A stretch of 6,193 bases of DNA, taken from Alphaproteobacteria bacterium (lineage in GTDB: Bacteria; Pseudomonadota; Alphaproteobacteria; Micavibrionales; UBA1664). The notes beneath the pieces are model-generated. The model was given only the letters and a program-made list of their open reading frames with translations. It was not told where the DNA came from and made no database searches. Both the position numbers and the translations under genes were made by a program. The stretch covers positions 1-6,193 of the forward strand of contig JAUHXB010000077.1 of the NCBI GenBank assembly GCA_030427215.1, in the 5' to 3' direction. Shown piece by piece: positions 1 to 6,159 of this stretch. Within the stretch, counting starts at the first letter, position 1. Every line of letters begins with the position of its first letter.

Positions 1-157
1 GATTTTAATGTCGATGGGGATGATGATGTTACCCCCGGTCATGATAGCTCTACCGTTTAAGATTATTTTCTTTGTGCTTGTCGATGGATGGTATTTGGTT
101 GCAGGGTCATTGATCAAAAGCTTTGATGGATCATTGCCGTTGCCTGATGGGGAATAG
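1..157 (+). CDS. fliP: FliP, flagellar type III export gate protein (C-terminal end, 5' truncated by window)
   Basis: This is the last 51 codons of a gene that enters from the left edge; the reading frame begins at base 2 and ends with TAG at 155-157. The translation opens [13 protein letters not shown], then has a hydrophobic stretch containing [20 protein letters not shown] and a short tail ending PLPDGE. The [11 protein letters not shown] and LPFK...FVLVDGW motifs are the signature of the FliP C-terminus, including its last membrane helix. FliP is an inner-membrane protein that assembles with FliQ and FliR into the core export gate of the flagellar secretion apparatus. FliP is usually followed by fliQ and fliR, but here the next gene is convergent and begins its stop codon five bases later, so fliP ends its transcription unit. 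The identification is firm from this segment, although most of the protein is outside the window. Confidence 0.93.
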   Translation, partial: ILMSMGMMMLPPVMIALPFKIIFFVLVDGWYLVAGSLIKSFDGSLPLPDGE

Positions 158-169
158 TAGGATTATTCC
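151..169. terminator. Small hairpin across the fliP/TPR convergent gap (weak terminator candidate)
   Basis: GGAATA at 151-156 is matched by its exact inverse TATTCC at 164-169. The inner bases add a G-T and a T-A pair (157/163 and 158/162), leaving a three-base loop. The stem overlaps the stop codons of both convergent genes. It is short and AT-rich, and no clean run of T follows it on either strand (the + side continues AACTCATTTTCC). It may slow or end transcription from both sides, or it may be chance. Nothing else in the 5-base gap could be a terminator. Confidence 0.25.
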
Positions 170-3141
170 AACTCATTTTCCAAAACGCCTTGGAATAAAT
201 CAACTTCGGAAGCGACATCCAATAATGTTTCGCGGTCGGCTAGGCTGGAAATATTTTGCGGGCGTGTCACCACCTGAAAGGTTCGATAAACGGGCGTTTG
301 TTTCATCGCCGTGTCATATCGCGCGGCAAACCGTTGCAGGGCATCATATTGGTCTGATAAACTCAATGCCACCGCCTGATTTAAAATGAGTTGCGTTTGT
401 TCGGCGCTGGGTGGGGATGCAGGGGTGATATTTTCCCGCGCCAATAATTTGGATAAATTATCTGTCACCGCAACCCAATTTCCAGTTCGCCACGCGGTAT
501 CAATGCGCAATCGGATCACATCATCCGTATCATCCAACCCTTCGGTCATAAATAAGGCCTGTTGCGGTTCTCCCGTATCGGCCAAGGCCTTGGCCCGTAA
601 CAAAACAATTTTTTCATTAACGTCGGCTATATCATTACCTTTATAAGCGGCAATCATTCTATTAACCTGATCAAGCGTTTCTAATGCGGCTTTGGGTTCG
701 CGGTCAATCAATTGGATGCGGGCGATACGAAGGCCCGTTTGTATTGCATGTTCGCCTTCACCCAATCGATTCATTTTATCTTTTAAAACATTTGTGGCTC
801 TAGACATTAAATTCACGCTCATTAATTTATCGGCCAACCGATCAATAATTTCGTTTCCTTCCGTGCCTATGGGGGTGAGTTCCTTAAATTCATCGTAAAC
901 TGTGACGGCAACCATGGGGTCGGTTTCTTCGAATTTCTCACCAATAAAGATAGATTTATAAGCATCAGCCATCATTCTGACGATGTCTCTCCGGTCTTCT
1001 ATATTTCGAGTATTCCCTGTTGCACGTTTTAAAATTGTAAGACCGCGTCTGGGGTCTTCGTTTCGGATGTAAAGTTTTCCTAAGGCCTTTTGAATATCGG
1101 TTTCCAGTGCATCACCTCGCCATGCAAAACGAAGCCGTTCCATGCGTTTGATCGCTTCGTCATTATCAATGACCTCGCGGTCTAATTCATCTTGGATCAA
1201 AAGCAATTCACTCCGAATTCCGTATGGCCCTAATTTATCGGACATTGAGGCTTTATAGAGGTTTGCAATCCCCTCATCAGGTCGCCCTGTAAATGATTGC
1301 ATCAGCCCCTTCAGATATGCAACGGTGGTGCGTTCTTCTTGGGATCGATTATCGATATTGTCGCCCAACATCTCAATAATATTCATGGTTTGGCTGGCTT
1401 GACCTTGGTTAATCAAAGCAAGCGCAAGCGGTGCAAGAACACTATAACGAACATGGTAAGGATAAACGGCAGCCAGTGCGGCGTTATCCTGATAAGTTTC
1501 AACAGCCTTTTCTTCGTTATCTTGTGCAGCGAAAGCAGCCGATTGCCACAAATTAATTTCATCAATGAGGGATAATGAATCATCGGATAGATGTTTGAGA
1601 GCAACATCATATTGCCCTGCCAAAAAATGGGCGGCCCCCCTTAGGGCCTTATATTCAGAGATTTGATCAATTTGATTATTGATTTCTCCCGCTAAATCAA
1701 GATAACCCATCGCCTCTTGGCCTAAATTCTGAGACAGGGCCAATTTCGCCAAATCAAGAATAGGGTTAAGTTTTCTATCTTTGGGGGCGTTTGCAACGGC
1801 CGCGCTAAGTTCCTGACGTTTATCGATAAAATCAATTGGCTTTATACCCCCGCCCCAGTCAGAAAAATAATAAACACGTTCAAGATTGGTATTGTCGGCA
1901 ATAGTTTTTGGCGCATTGTCAGAAAGGTTTTGTGACCGAAGGTATGAGAGAACAATTTCGTCTTGTGATTTCTTATCAATGACCAAATTATTTTTGTTGG
2001 AAATGGTTACAAATTGTGATGAAGACACAATGCGCAAGCCATCCGTTTCGGGTTTTATAACGGCCCCGACAATTGCGGGTAAGACATCAAAATCGACATA
2101 ATCAAATGGTTGAAAGACACGAGATGATGATTTTTTAACGGTGATAACGGCAAGATCATCTTTGTATAAAGGATCCGTGAAGCGAAGAAGTTTTGAAGAT
2201 TGCGACATCATCAAATCTATCTTTTTGTCGTCGGGGTTGATATTTCGGTGACGTATATCCGCGGTTGAAAGATTGGGGTCTTGATCGGATATAATTAGTC
2301 GCCACAACAAACTATGCCCCTCGGGCCTGACAAAGGCGCCTTGTGGAAGGTCCATGACCCACGCCTTACCATTATCCATTGAAACCTCTTCCATAGCCCA
2401 CCCTAAATCACGCCCTGCGCCAGCTATTTGAGGGGGAATCGCCATTGTCTCTTGGTCTGTCAAAATAAATAAACGGCCAAATCTTTCAAAAACGGACAAG
2501 CCAAATGCAGTTGTAGATGAAATCGTAATAATTGTCGCATCGGCTAATTCTGGTAATGTTTGAGCAATGGGAAGAACGGGGGCAGGGTCTTCAACAATTT
2601 CAATAGGCTCTTTTTTTACATCTTGGGGTGTTGTTTTTTCAATGTTATCAGAAGGCTGTTCATTAGTGGCTGGCGTTTCCTCTGTTAATTCGTTTGTATT
2701 TTGATTGGGGGCTTCTATTGCATCCGCAACCTTAGTATCTGTTGGATTTTGATTGCGTGATAATTCAACAAGTTTGTCATTATCATAGAATATATCTAAA
2801 ACAATTTTATCACCGATACGGAAATGTCTCGTATCGGTTACGGCCGTATTCAAATGAAACGAGAGTTGACCAGAATCGTAGGCTATAGATTTTAAAACGC
2901 GCGAGTTCGATACAAGCGTTTCAAGTGTTTCGGGGGAGGGGGCTTTTGATATTCCAAGTTCAATAAAATCATTCGATTTTTTTATGGGCGCATTTGGTGG
3001 GGAATCGATCGTGACGCGGTCATAAAGGGTGCGTTGAAAAATATTGACGGCACTATCTTGGGCTTTGGATTCAAAGCCACTACCAATAGTCATTATTATG
3101 AGCATGAATAGAAACAACAAACGCATTTTATATTTATACAC
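163..3141 (-). CDS. Large exported TPR-like repeat protein of the flagellar cluster (992 aa)
   Basis: The role is not established; location and architecture suggest a periplasmic part of the flagellar motor. The N-terminus has a basic start, a hydrophobic core at about residues 7-22 and a likely signal peptidase site after ESKA (residue 27). Residues about 70-120 and 195-290 look beta-rich; the first includes RHFRIGDKIVLDIFYD, which resembles AMIN-like domains (tentative). Between them, about 125-190, lies a Pro/Glu/Thr/Asn-rich linker. From about residue 455 to the end the protein is helical with degenerate TPR-like hairpins, for example SEYKALRGAAHFLAGQYDVA and LRAKALADTGEPQQALF. No catalytic motif is visible. 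The start is GTG at 3141, with GGTG eight bases upstream; the ATG at codon 6 (3126) is the alternative but has no ribosome binding site at a usable distance. The gene is last in the - strand operon, 36 bases after the MotB-like gene B, and converges on fliP. A beta-rich N-terminal part plus a TPR solenoid recalls PflA of Campylobacter, but homology is unproven. Confidence 0.85.
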   Translation of the reverse strand: MYKYKMRLLFLFMLIIMTIGSGFESKAQDSAVNIFQRTLYDRVTIDSPPNAPIKKSNDFIELGISKAPSPETLETLVSNSRVLKSIAYDSGQLSFHLNTAVTDTRHFRIGDKIVLDIFYDNDKLVELSRNQNPTDTKVADAIEAPNQNTNELTEETPATNEQPSDNIEKTTPQDVKKEPIEIVEDPAPVLPIAQTLPELADATIITISSTTAFGLSVFERFGRLFILTDQETMAIPPQIAGAGRDLGWAMEEVSMDNGKAWVMDLPQGAFVRPEGHSLLWRLIISDQDPNLSTADIRHRNINPDDKKIDLMMSQSSKLLRFTDPLYKDDLAVITVKKSSSRVFQPFDYVDFDVLPAIVGAVIKPETDGLRIVSSSQFVTISNKNNLVIDKKSQDEIVLSYLRSQNLSDNAPKTIADNTNLERVYYFSDWGGGIKPIDFIDKRQELSAAVANAPKDRKLNPILDLAKLALSQNLGQEAMGYLDLAGEINNQIDQISEYKALRGAAHFLAGQYDVALKHLSDDSLSLIDEINLWQSAAFAAQDNEEKAVETYQDNAALAAVYPYHVRYSVLAPLALALINQGQASQTMNIIEMLGDNIDNRSQEERTTVAYLKGLMQSFTGRPDEGIANLYKASMSDKLGPYGIRSELLLIQDELDREVIDNDEAIKRMERLRFAWRGDALETDIQKALGKLYIRNEDPRRGLTILKRATGNTRNIEDRRDIVRMMADAYKSIFIGEKFEETDPMVAVTVYDEFKELTPIGTEGNEIIDRLADKLMSVNLMSRATNVLKDKMNRLGEGEHAIQTGLRIARIQLIDREPKAALETLDQVNRMIAAYKGNDIADVNEKIVLLRAKALADTGEPQQALFMTEGLDDTDDVIRLRIDTAWRTGNWVAVTDNLSKLLARENITPASPPSAEQTQLILNQAVALSLSDQYDALQRFAARYDTAMKQTPVYRTFQVVTRPQNISSLADRETLLDVASEVDLFQGVLENELE

Positions 3142-3149
3142 GGCAATGA

Positions 3150-3153
3150 CACC
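3150..3153 (-). promoter_or_regulatory. Ribosome binding site supporting the GTG start of the TPR gene
   Basis: On the - strand GGTG, part of the AAGGAGGTGA consensus, lies eight bases before the GTG at 3141. The ATG five codons further in would be 23 bases away, so this weak site favours GTG. The preceding gene ends in tandem TGA TAA stops (3180-3175), and no promoter is evident in the 36-base gap. Confidence 0.35.
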
Positions 3154-3177
3154 GTAGAATAGTCATGAAGTGTTTTA

Positions 3178-3807
3178 TCAACGATTAATTAAGCGACGGC
3201 CATCATCCGGATAAATATGAATTTCTGTTTGCGCGTTTTTATTATTAAGATCATTCACAACGGATAGGACAAATGGTTTTGTATATCCGTATTCACGCAA
3301 TTGCTTGCCAAGCGTTTGTATGTATCGAAGTGGTTGATTTGTATTTCTATCTGTGACAACAGAAATACGATTATCCAAAGAATTAAGAGTTGGCGTTAAA
3401 TTATTCAAAAACAACAAAATATCTCTATTTAAATTTTGAATAGTTATAGAGATATAATAAGTTTTATTATTAATTTTGATCGTTTGATTTGGATCATATT
3501 CTTGTATCAATTCGTTTAGAACGCTTTGAACATATTCCAAATTTTCCGCAGCTTGATAATCAATTTTATTCAAATTAACCCCTTCGGAATCACCAGCTTG
3601 ATTTTGTGCGCCGCTGAAGCTGGCTTGTGAATTTATGGTCATACCGATTTTGCGGTCCCATTTTTGTGGATCAGGATCTGACATTGCATATAAAAGAACG
3701 AAGAATGTTAGCATTAGGGCGATGACATCCGTAAATGAAATCAACCATACAGGGGGAAGGTCGTTATTATCATCATGGTTTGGTTTTGATAATTGTCTTC
3801 TCATCAT
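3178..3807 (-). CDS. MotB/OmpA-like membrane protein B, retains the MotB aspartate (209 aa)
   Basis: A single-pass inner-membrane protein with a MotB-type N-terminus: a polar, charged cytoplasmic segment (1-19), then one helix at about 21-42 reading WLISFTDVIALMLTFFVLLY. Asp27 sits eight residues before the FF pair, where MotB/PomB proteins carry the ion-binding aspartate of the stator channel. Residues about 44-209 would be periplasmic. The C-terminal part can be matched only loosely to an OmpA/MotB domain: VVTD at 150-153 stands where GHTD is usual, and TEIHIYPDDG at 194-203 where the NRRVEI strand is usual. The LSxxRA peptidoglycan-binding helix is not recognisable. At 209 residues it is also shorter than a typical MotB. 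Two adjacent ATG codons begin it: the first overlaps the stop of gene A by 4 bases (ATGA), the second by 1 base (TGATG). No motA is in view, so whether it works as a true stator subunit is open. Confidence 0.83.
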   Translation of the reverse strand: MMRRQLSKPNHDDNNDLPPVWLISFTDVIALMLTFFVLLYAMSDPDPQKWDRKIGMTINSQASFSGAQNQAGDSEGVNLNKIDYQAAENLEYVQSVLNELIQEYDPNQTIKINNKTYYISITIQNLNRDILLFLNNLTPTLNSLDNRISVVTDRNTNQPLRYIQTLGKQLREYGYTKPFVLSVVNDLNNKNAQTEIHIYPDDGRRLINR

Positions 3808-4439
3808 CTTGCTCCATCAAAACGGAACATTAGGAAAGCAGGGTTCCCTTGTTCAAGTGCCAATGTGATACGAGAGCCATTAACACCTTTTGCAATAAAG
3901 TCATCGCGATATTGATCAATAATACGATAGCTGGTGTTTGCCCCGCGGGAAAGAGGAGATCGAACGAAAGATGTCATCGTCATTTTGAATGATTGCGTAC
4001 CATCTTTGATCGTCATGATACGAACTAAAACGGGAATAAGGCGGGATGAGAGATTATTGAATTGGTCTTTTTTAATACGAATGGCCATCACTTTTCCACC
4101 ATTAGGATCATCCGTTAAATCCATATCAAGTCCAGGGAGAATGGATCGCAATGTATCTTGAACATTTTCAATACTGTCACCTTTACCATCATTTTGGATT
4201 TGTGATTGGTCCATAATTTTATTGTCTTGTGTGGACGGTATTAATTCGGTTGCGAAGGCCAAATCAATGGAATCAAAAACTTTTTCTGTTTTTTCTTCTG
4301 AATAATTGGAAACGGCATTCAAAACAATAAAAAAGGCCAATAAAATAATAAATAAAGACAAACTCATGAGGACAGAGGTCTTTGCCGATGATGACATCTC
4401 TGAAATTGATGATGATTTTTTTTCTAATTTACTAATCAA
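3804..4439 (-). CDS. MotB/OmpA-like membrane protein A, lacks the MotB aspartate (211 aa)
   Basis: A single-pass membrane protein with the same layout as its downstream neighbour: a Ser/Lys-rich cytoplasmic segment (1-21), a helix at about 22-43 reading VLMSLSLFIILLAFFIVLNA, then a periplasmic part. When the FF pairs of the two helices are aligned, Ser28 falls where neighbour B has Asp27, so the MotB ion-binding acid is absent. The stretch SNYSEEKTEKVFDSIDLAF follows the membrane, much as in MotB-family proteins. Residues about 105-211 (GGKVMAIRIKK to the end) resemble a divergent OmpA-type fold with no GHTD motif. The start is TTG at 4439, 8 bases inside cheZ; it is the only usual start codon after the last in-frame stop before the coding region. 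ATG at codon 15 (4397) is the alternative and would keep the whole helix, but GAG touches it directly, which is too close for ribosome binding. A run of eight A covers codons 6-8. Probable role: an accessory motor or scaffold protein rather than an ion-conducting stator (inference). Confidence 0.78.
   Translation of the reverse strand: MISKLEKKSSSISEMSSSAKTSVLMSLSLFIILLAFFIVLNAVSNYSEEKTEKVFDSIDLAFATELIPSTQDNKIMDQSQIQNDGKGDSIENVQDTLRSILPGLDMDLTDDPNGGKVMAIRIKKDQFNNLSSRLIPVLVRIMTIKDGTQSFKMTMTSFVRSPLSRGANTSYRIIDQYRDDFIAKGVNGSRITLALEQGNPAFLMFRFDGAR
3812..3815 (-). promoter_or_regulatory. Ribosome binding site of MotB-like gene B, bears on start choice
   Basis: On the - strand GGAG lies inside the end of gene A. 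It is 4 bases from the first ATG (3807) and 7 bases from the second (3804). The 7-base spacing is the more usual, so translation may begin at the second Met, giving 208 residues. Either start overlaps the stop of gene A, which suggests translational coupling. Confidence 0.5.
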
Positions 4440-5010
4440 ATTCTGCCAACAGCTTGTCTATATCGTCCTGAGATACACCTTGCCCGTTCATTTGAGGGCC
4501 GTTCATTAATTTTTCGTCTTCACTTCTGGTGTCAACAGCTTCTCGTTTGTCGCTGTCATTGACGGGACCAAAGAGATTTAGAAGATTATCAACGGTTGCC
4601 TCAATATCTTTTAATGTATTAATGACCTTTGAGATGCGTTGCCCCGTTATATCTTGAAAAGAGCAGGCTTCGAATATTTTTGTTGTCTCCTCGAAAACGC
4701 CTGATTTTGTGGCGTCATCGGATTTTTCGACAATGGCTTGAATGGCCTCGCATGAATCCATAATCGTTGCGCTGGCATTTTCCGTTGCACCAATCACGGC
4801 GTCAAGCTCGTCAGTAGCCGTGGGTATGTGCTTGTCATTAACATCATGACTGCGCGTGGCCATGATATCATCGTGAAGGTCATCAATTGTTTTGGCCAAA
4901 CCAGCTAATTCAGATTGAATATGCTCTAAAGGTTGAGCTTGTGATGAATTCACCTTCCCCATGACAGAGGAAATAACGTTCATAACTTGATCACGGCTAT
5001 AATCGGTCAT
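4432..5010 (-). CDS. cheZ: CheZ, CheY-phosphate phosphatase (192 aa)
   Basis: CheZ removes the phosphate from CheY-P and so resets the flagellar switch. The protein is almost wholly helical, as expected for the long hairpin and dimeric four-helix bundle of this family. The catalytic signature ACSFQDITGQRISKV is present: Asp120 and Gln124 match the E. coli CheZ residues Asp143 and Gln147, the latter inserting into the CheY active site. After a polar linker (about 150-178) the C-terminus ends VSQDDIDKLLAEFD, matching the CheY-binding tail of enterobacterial CheZ (SQDxxDxLL). Length 192 is close to the 214 of E. coli. The ATG at 5010 has GGGA nine bases upstream and lies 15 bases after the cheY stop. 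The stop overlaps the TTG start of MotB-like gene A by 8 bases. Placement beside cheY within a motor operon, with no cheA or receptor gene nearby, fits a switch-proximal signal-termination role. Confidence 0.93.
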   Translation of the reverse strand: MTDYSRDQVMNVISSVMGKVNSSQAQPLEHIQSELAGLAKTIDDLHDDIMATRSHDVNDKHIPTATDELDAVIGATENASATIMDSCEAIQAIVEKSDDATKSGVFEETTKIFEACSFQDITGQRISKVINTLKDIEATVDNLLNLFGPVNDSDKREAVDTRSEDEKLMNGPQMNGQGVSQDDIDKLLAEFD

Positions 5011-5019
5011 TTAATTTTT

Positions 5020-5023
5020 TCCC
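5020..5023 (-). promoter_or_regulatory. Ribosome binding site of cheZ
   Basis: On the - strand GGGA lies nine bases before the cheZ ATG (5010), just after the cheY stop codon TAG (5028-5026). It supports this start and leaves no room for a separate promoter in the 15-base gap. Confidence 0.5.
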
Positions 5024-5025
5024 AA

Positions 5026-5403
5026 CTATTCTTGAAGAACGCTTTCAATTTTTCCTTTTAACGTTTCTGCGTTAAATGGTTTTACAATGTAATTACTAAC
5101 GCCTGCTTGCTTGGCCTTGATGACGTTTTCTGTTTTGCTTTCTGCTGTGATCATAATGAACGGAACATCCTTATTATGCGCCCCTCCGCGAATTTCTTTC
5201 AAAAGTTCGTATCCGCTCATTGGTTCCATATTCCAATCGGAAATCACTAACCCATAGTTCGCTGATTTAAATTTTTCTAAGGCCTGCGTTCCATCAGCAG
5301 CTTCATCAACATCTTTAAACCCGATTTGATTGAGAAGATTACGGATGATCCGTAGCATCGTTGCGTAATCATCAACAATCAAAACTTTCATACCTGTATT
5401 CAT
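5026..5403 (-). CDS. cheY: CheY, chemotaxis response regulator (125 aa)
   Basis: A stand-alone receiver domain that, when phosphorylated, binds the flagellar switch to change rotation. From the chosen start the conserved residues are Asp11 and Asp12 (metal-binding acids, in VLIVDDY), Asp56 (phosphorylation site, in VISDWNM), Thr86 (in ITAE), Tyr105 and Lys108 (in YIVKPF). These match E. coli CheY Asp12, Asp13, Asp57, Thr87, Tyr106 and Lys109, and the text between them is very close to enterobacterial CheY. No output domain follows. The reading frame is open upstream to an ATG at 5484, but the extra 27 residues have no counterpart in CheY. The ATG at 5403 has GGGG six bases upstream and gives the usual family length, so it is preferred; an ATG four codons later (5391) is less well placed. 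The gene lies 90 bases after the MotE-family gene and 15 before cheZ. Confidence 0.95.
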   Translation of the reverse strand: MNTGMKVLIVDDYATMLRIIRNLLNQIGFKDVDEAADGTQALEKFKSANYGLVISDWNMEPMSGYELLKEIRGGAHNKDVPFIMITAESKTENVIKAKQAGVSNYIVKPFNAETLKGKIESVLQE

Positions 5404-5409
5404 TTTTAA

Positions 5410-5413
5410 CCCC
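5410..5413 (-). promoter_or_regulatory. Ribosome binding site fixing the cheY start
   Basis: On the - strand GGGG lies six bases before the ATG at 5403. It argues against the upstream ATG at 5484, which would add 27 residues foreign to CheY, and against the ATG at 5391, which would be 18 bases away. Confidence 0.55.
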
Positions 5414-5430
5414 GCTATTTTTCTTATATT

Positions 5431-5459
5431 ATGATATGTGTTCGTTAAGGAAAGGTAAA
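5431..5459 (-). promoter_or_regulatory. Candidate sigma70-type promoter for cheY
   Basis: On the - strand TTTACC (5459-5454, four of six to TTGACA) and TATCAT (5436-5431, five of six to TATAAT) are separated by exactly 17 bases. A start about 7 bases downstream would leave a leader of roughly 20 bases that includes the cheY ribosome binding site. The pair lies in the 90-base gap after the MotE-family gene, the only gap in the operon large enough for a promoter. The region is AT-rich, so such a match can arise by chance. Confidence 0.35.
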
Positions 5460-5493
5460 CCGAGAATAACGAGTAAGCATGCAAATGTGATTT

Positions 5494-6159
5494 TTATTGA
5501 GGGAGTTGAGGTAATTGCCTTTGTTCTGCCAATAAAGTTGTTAACTCTTGCGCTTTTTGAATATCCATTGATGCGATGATAGGGGCTGATTTCCTCTCAG
5601 ACATTCTTGATACAACCTGTAACAAAATATCCATATCCAAATTATTAAAAATGGCGGAGGCATCTTTTGGTTTCATGCCGGAATATATTTTTACAAGACT
5701 TTGCATTCTTGCCTCTTCTTCTTCTGATTGATTGCCAAGCAATTCGATAATTTCCTGACGAAGAGAGTCTAGTTCGGAAATTTTTTCTTCAATGCGTTTT
5801 TCTGTCACCTTTATAAGGGCTTCTCTTTGATCGGCTCTGGCCTCTCTATCATCAAGTTCGATTCGGCGTTCTTTTAATTCCATCAAAACTTTTGATTGTG
5901 TCTCTGTAAATTGCATATCCACAACAGTTGGGTCCGCCCAATCCGTTTCTGGAAGGGGTGTAGGTTCATCATCTGAGAGACCTTCAGGAACATTCACGGG
6001 AATGGCACCTTCTTCTTTTTTGCTATCGTCTGCGGCAATGGCGGATGCCGTTAACACTTGTGATGGCGTGCGCACCTCTGTGACGATATCACCAATGCGT
6101 ACGACGAAAGACATCAAAGACACAAGAATAAGTAATGGTAGGATTTTAAGTGCACCCAT
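5494..6159 (-). CDS. motE: MotE-family flagellar protein with coiled coil and MgtE-N-like domain (221 aa)
   Basis: The protein has an N-terminal hydrophobic segment (about 5-20) that acts as a membrane anchor or uncleaved signal. An acidic, Pro-containing linker follows (about 42-80), then a long charged coiled coil (about 85-150, rich in Glu, Arg and Lys, ending SEEEEARMQ). The C-terminal helical domain (about 152-213) carries the pattern LVKIYSGMKPKDASAIFNNL, then SRMSERKSAPIIASM and AQELTTLLAEQ. That order is typical of MotE-type proteins, whose last domain resembles MgtE-N. In Sinorhizobium MotE is described as a periplasmic chaperone for the motility protein MotC; no motC is visible here, so the symbol is a family-level label. 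The ATG at 6159 has AAGG nine bases upstream. The gene heads the visible part of the - strand operon and is 90 bases before cheY. The partner may be one of the periplasmic motor proteins encoded downstream (inference). Confidence 0.82.
   Translation of the reverse strand: MGALKILPLLILVSLMSFVVRIGDIVTEVRTPSQVLTASAIAADDSKKEEGAIPVNVPEGLSDDEPTPLPETDWADPTVVDMQFTETQSKVLMELKERRIELDDREARADQREALIKVTEKRIEEKISELDSLRQEIIELLGNQSEEEEARMQSLVKIYSGMKPKDASAIFNNLDMDILLQVVSRMSERKSAPIIASMDIQKAQELTTLLAEQRQLPQLPQ

Noticed and set aside
123..389. Open frame on the + strand across the fliP end and the TPR gene
   Set aside because: It overlaps two well-supported genes in other frames and its translation shows no domain, signal or membrane pattern. 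The same holds for the other short + strand frames at 386-646, 692-898, 1297-1575, 1886-2101, 3635-3868, 3934-4161, 4306-4509 and 5361-5579.
1413..1610. Short - strand open frame inside the TPR gene
   Set aside because: It is in another frame of a long continuous coding region and has no ribosome binding site or recognisable product.
2610..2990. Runs of seven T within the TPR gene as phase-variable tracts
   Set aside because: They encode Lys-rich codons in and near a low-complexity linker of an AT-rich gene, the frame is intact, and nothing suggests switching.
3178..4439. Reading the two MotB-like genes as a motA-motB pair
   Set aside because: MotA has four membrane helices and a large cytoplasmic loop; both proteins here have one N-terminal helix and a periplasmic remainder.
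5404..5484. N-terminal extension of 27 residues on CheY
   Set aside because: CheY proteins begin just before the VLIVDD strand; the extension has no counterpart, and the ATG at 5403 has a well-placed ribosome binding site.
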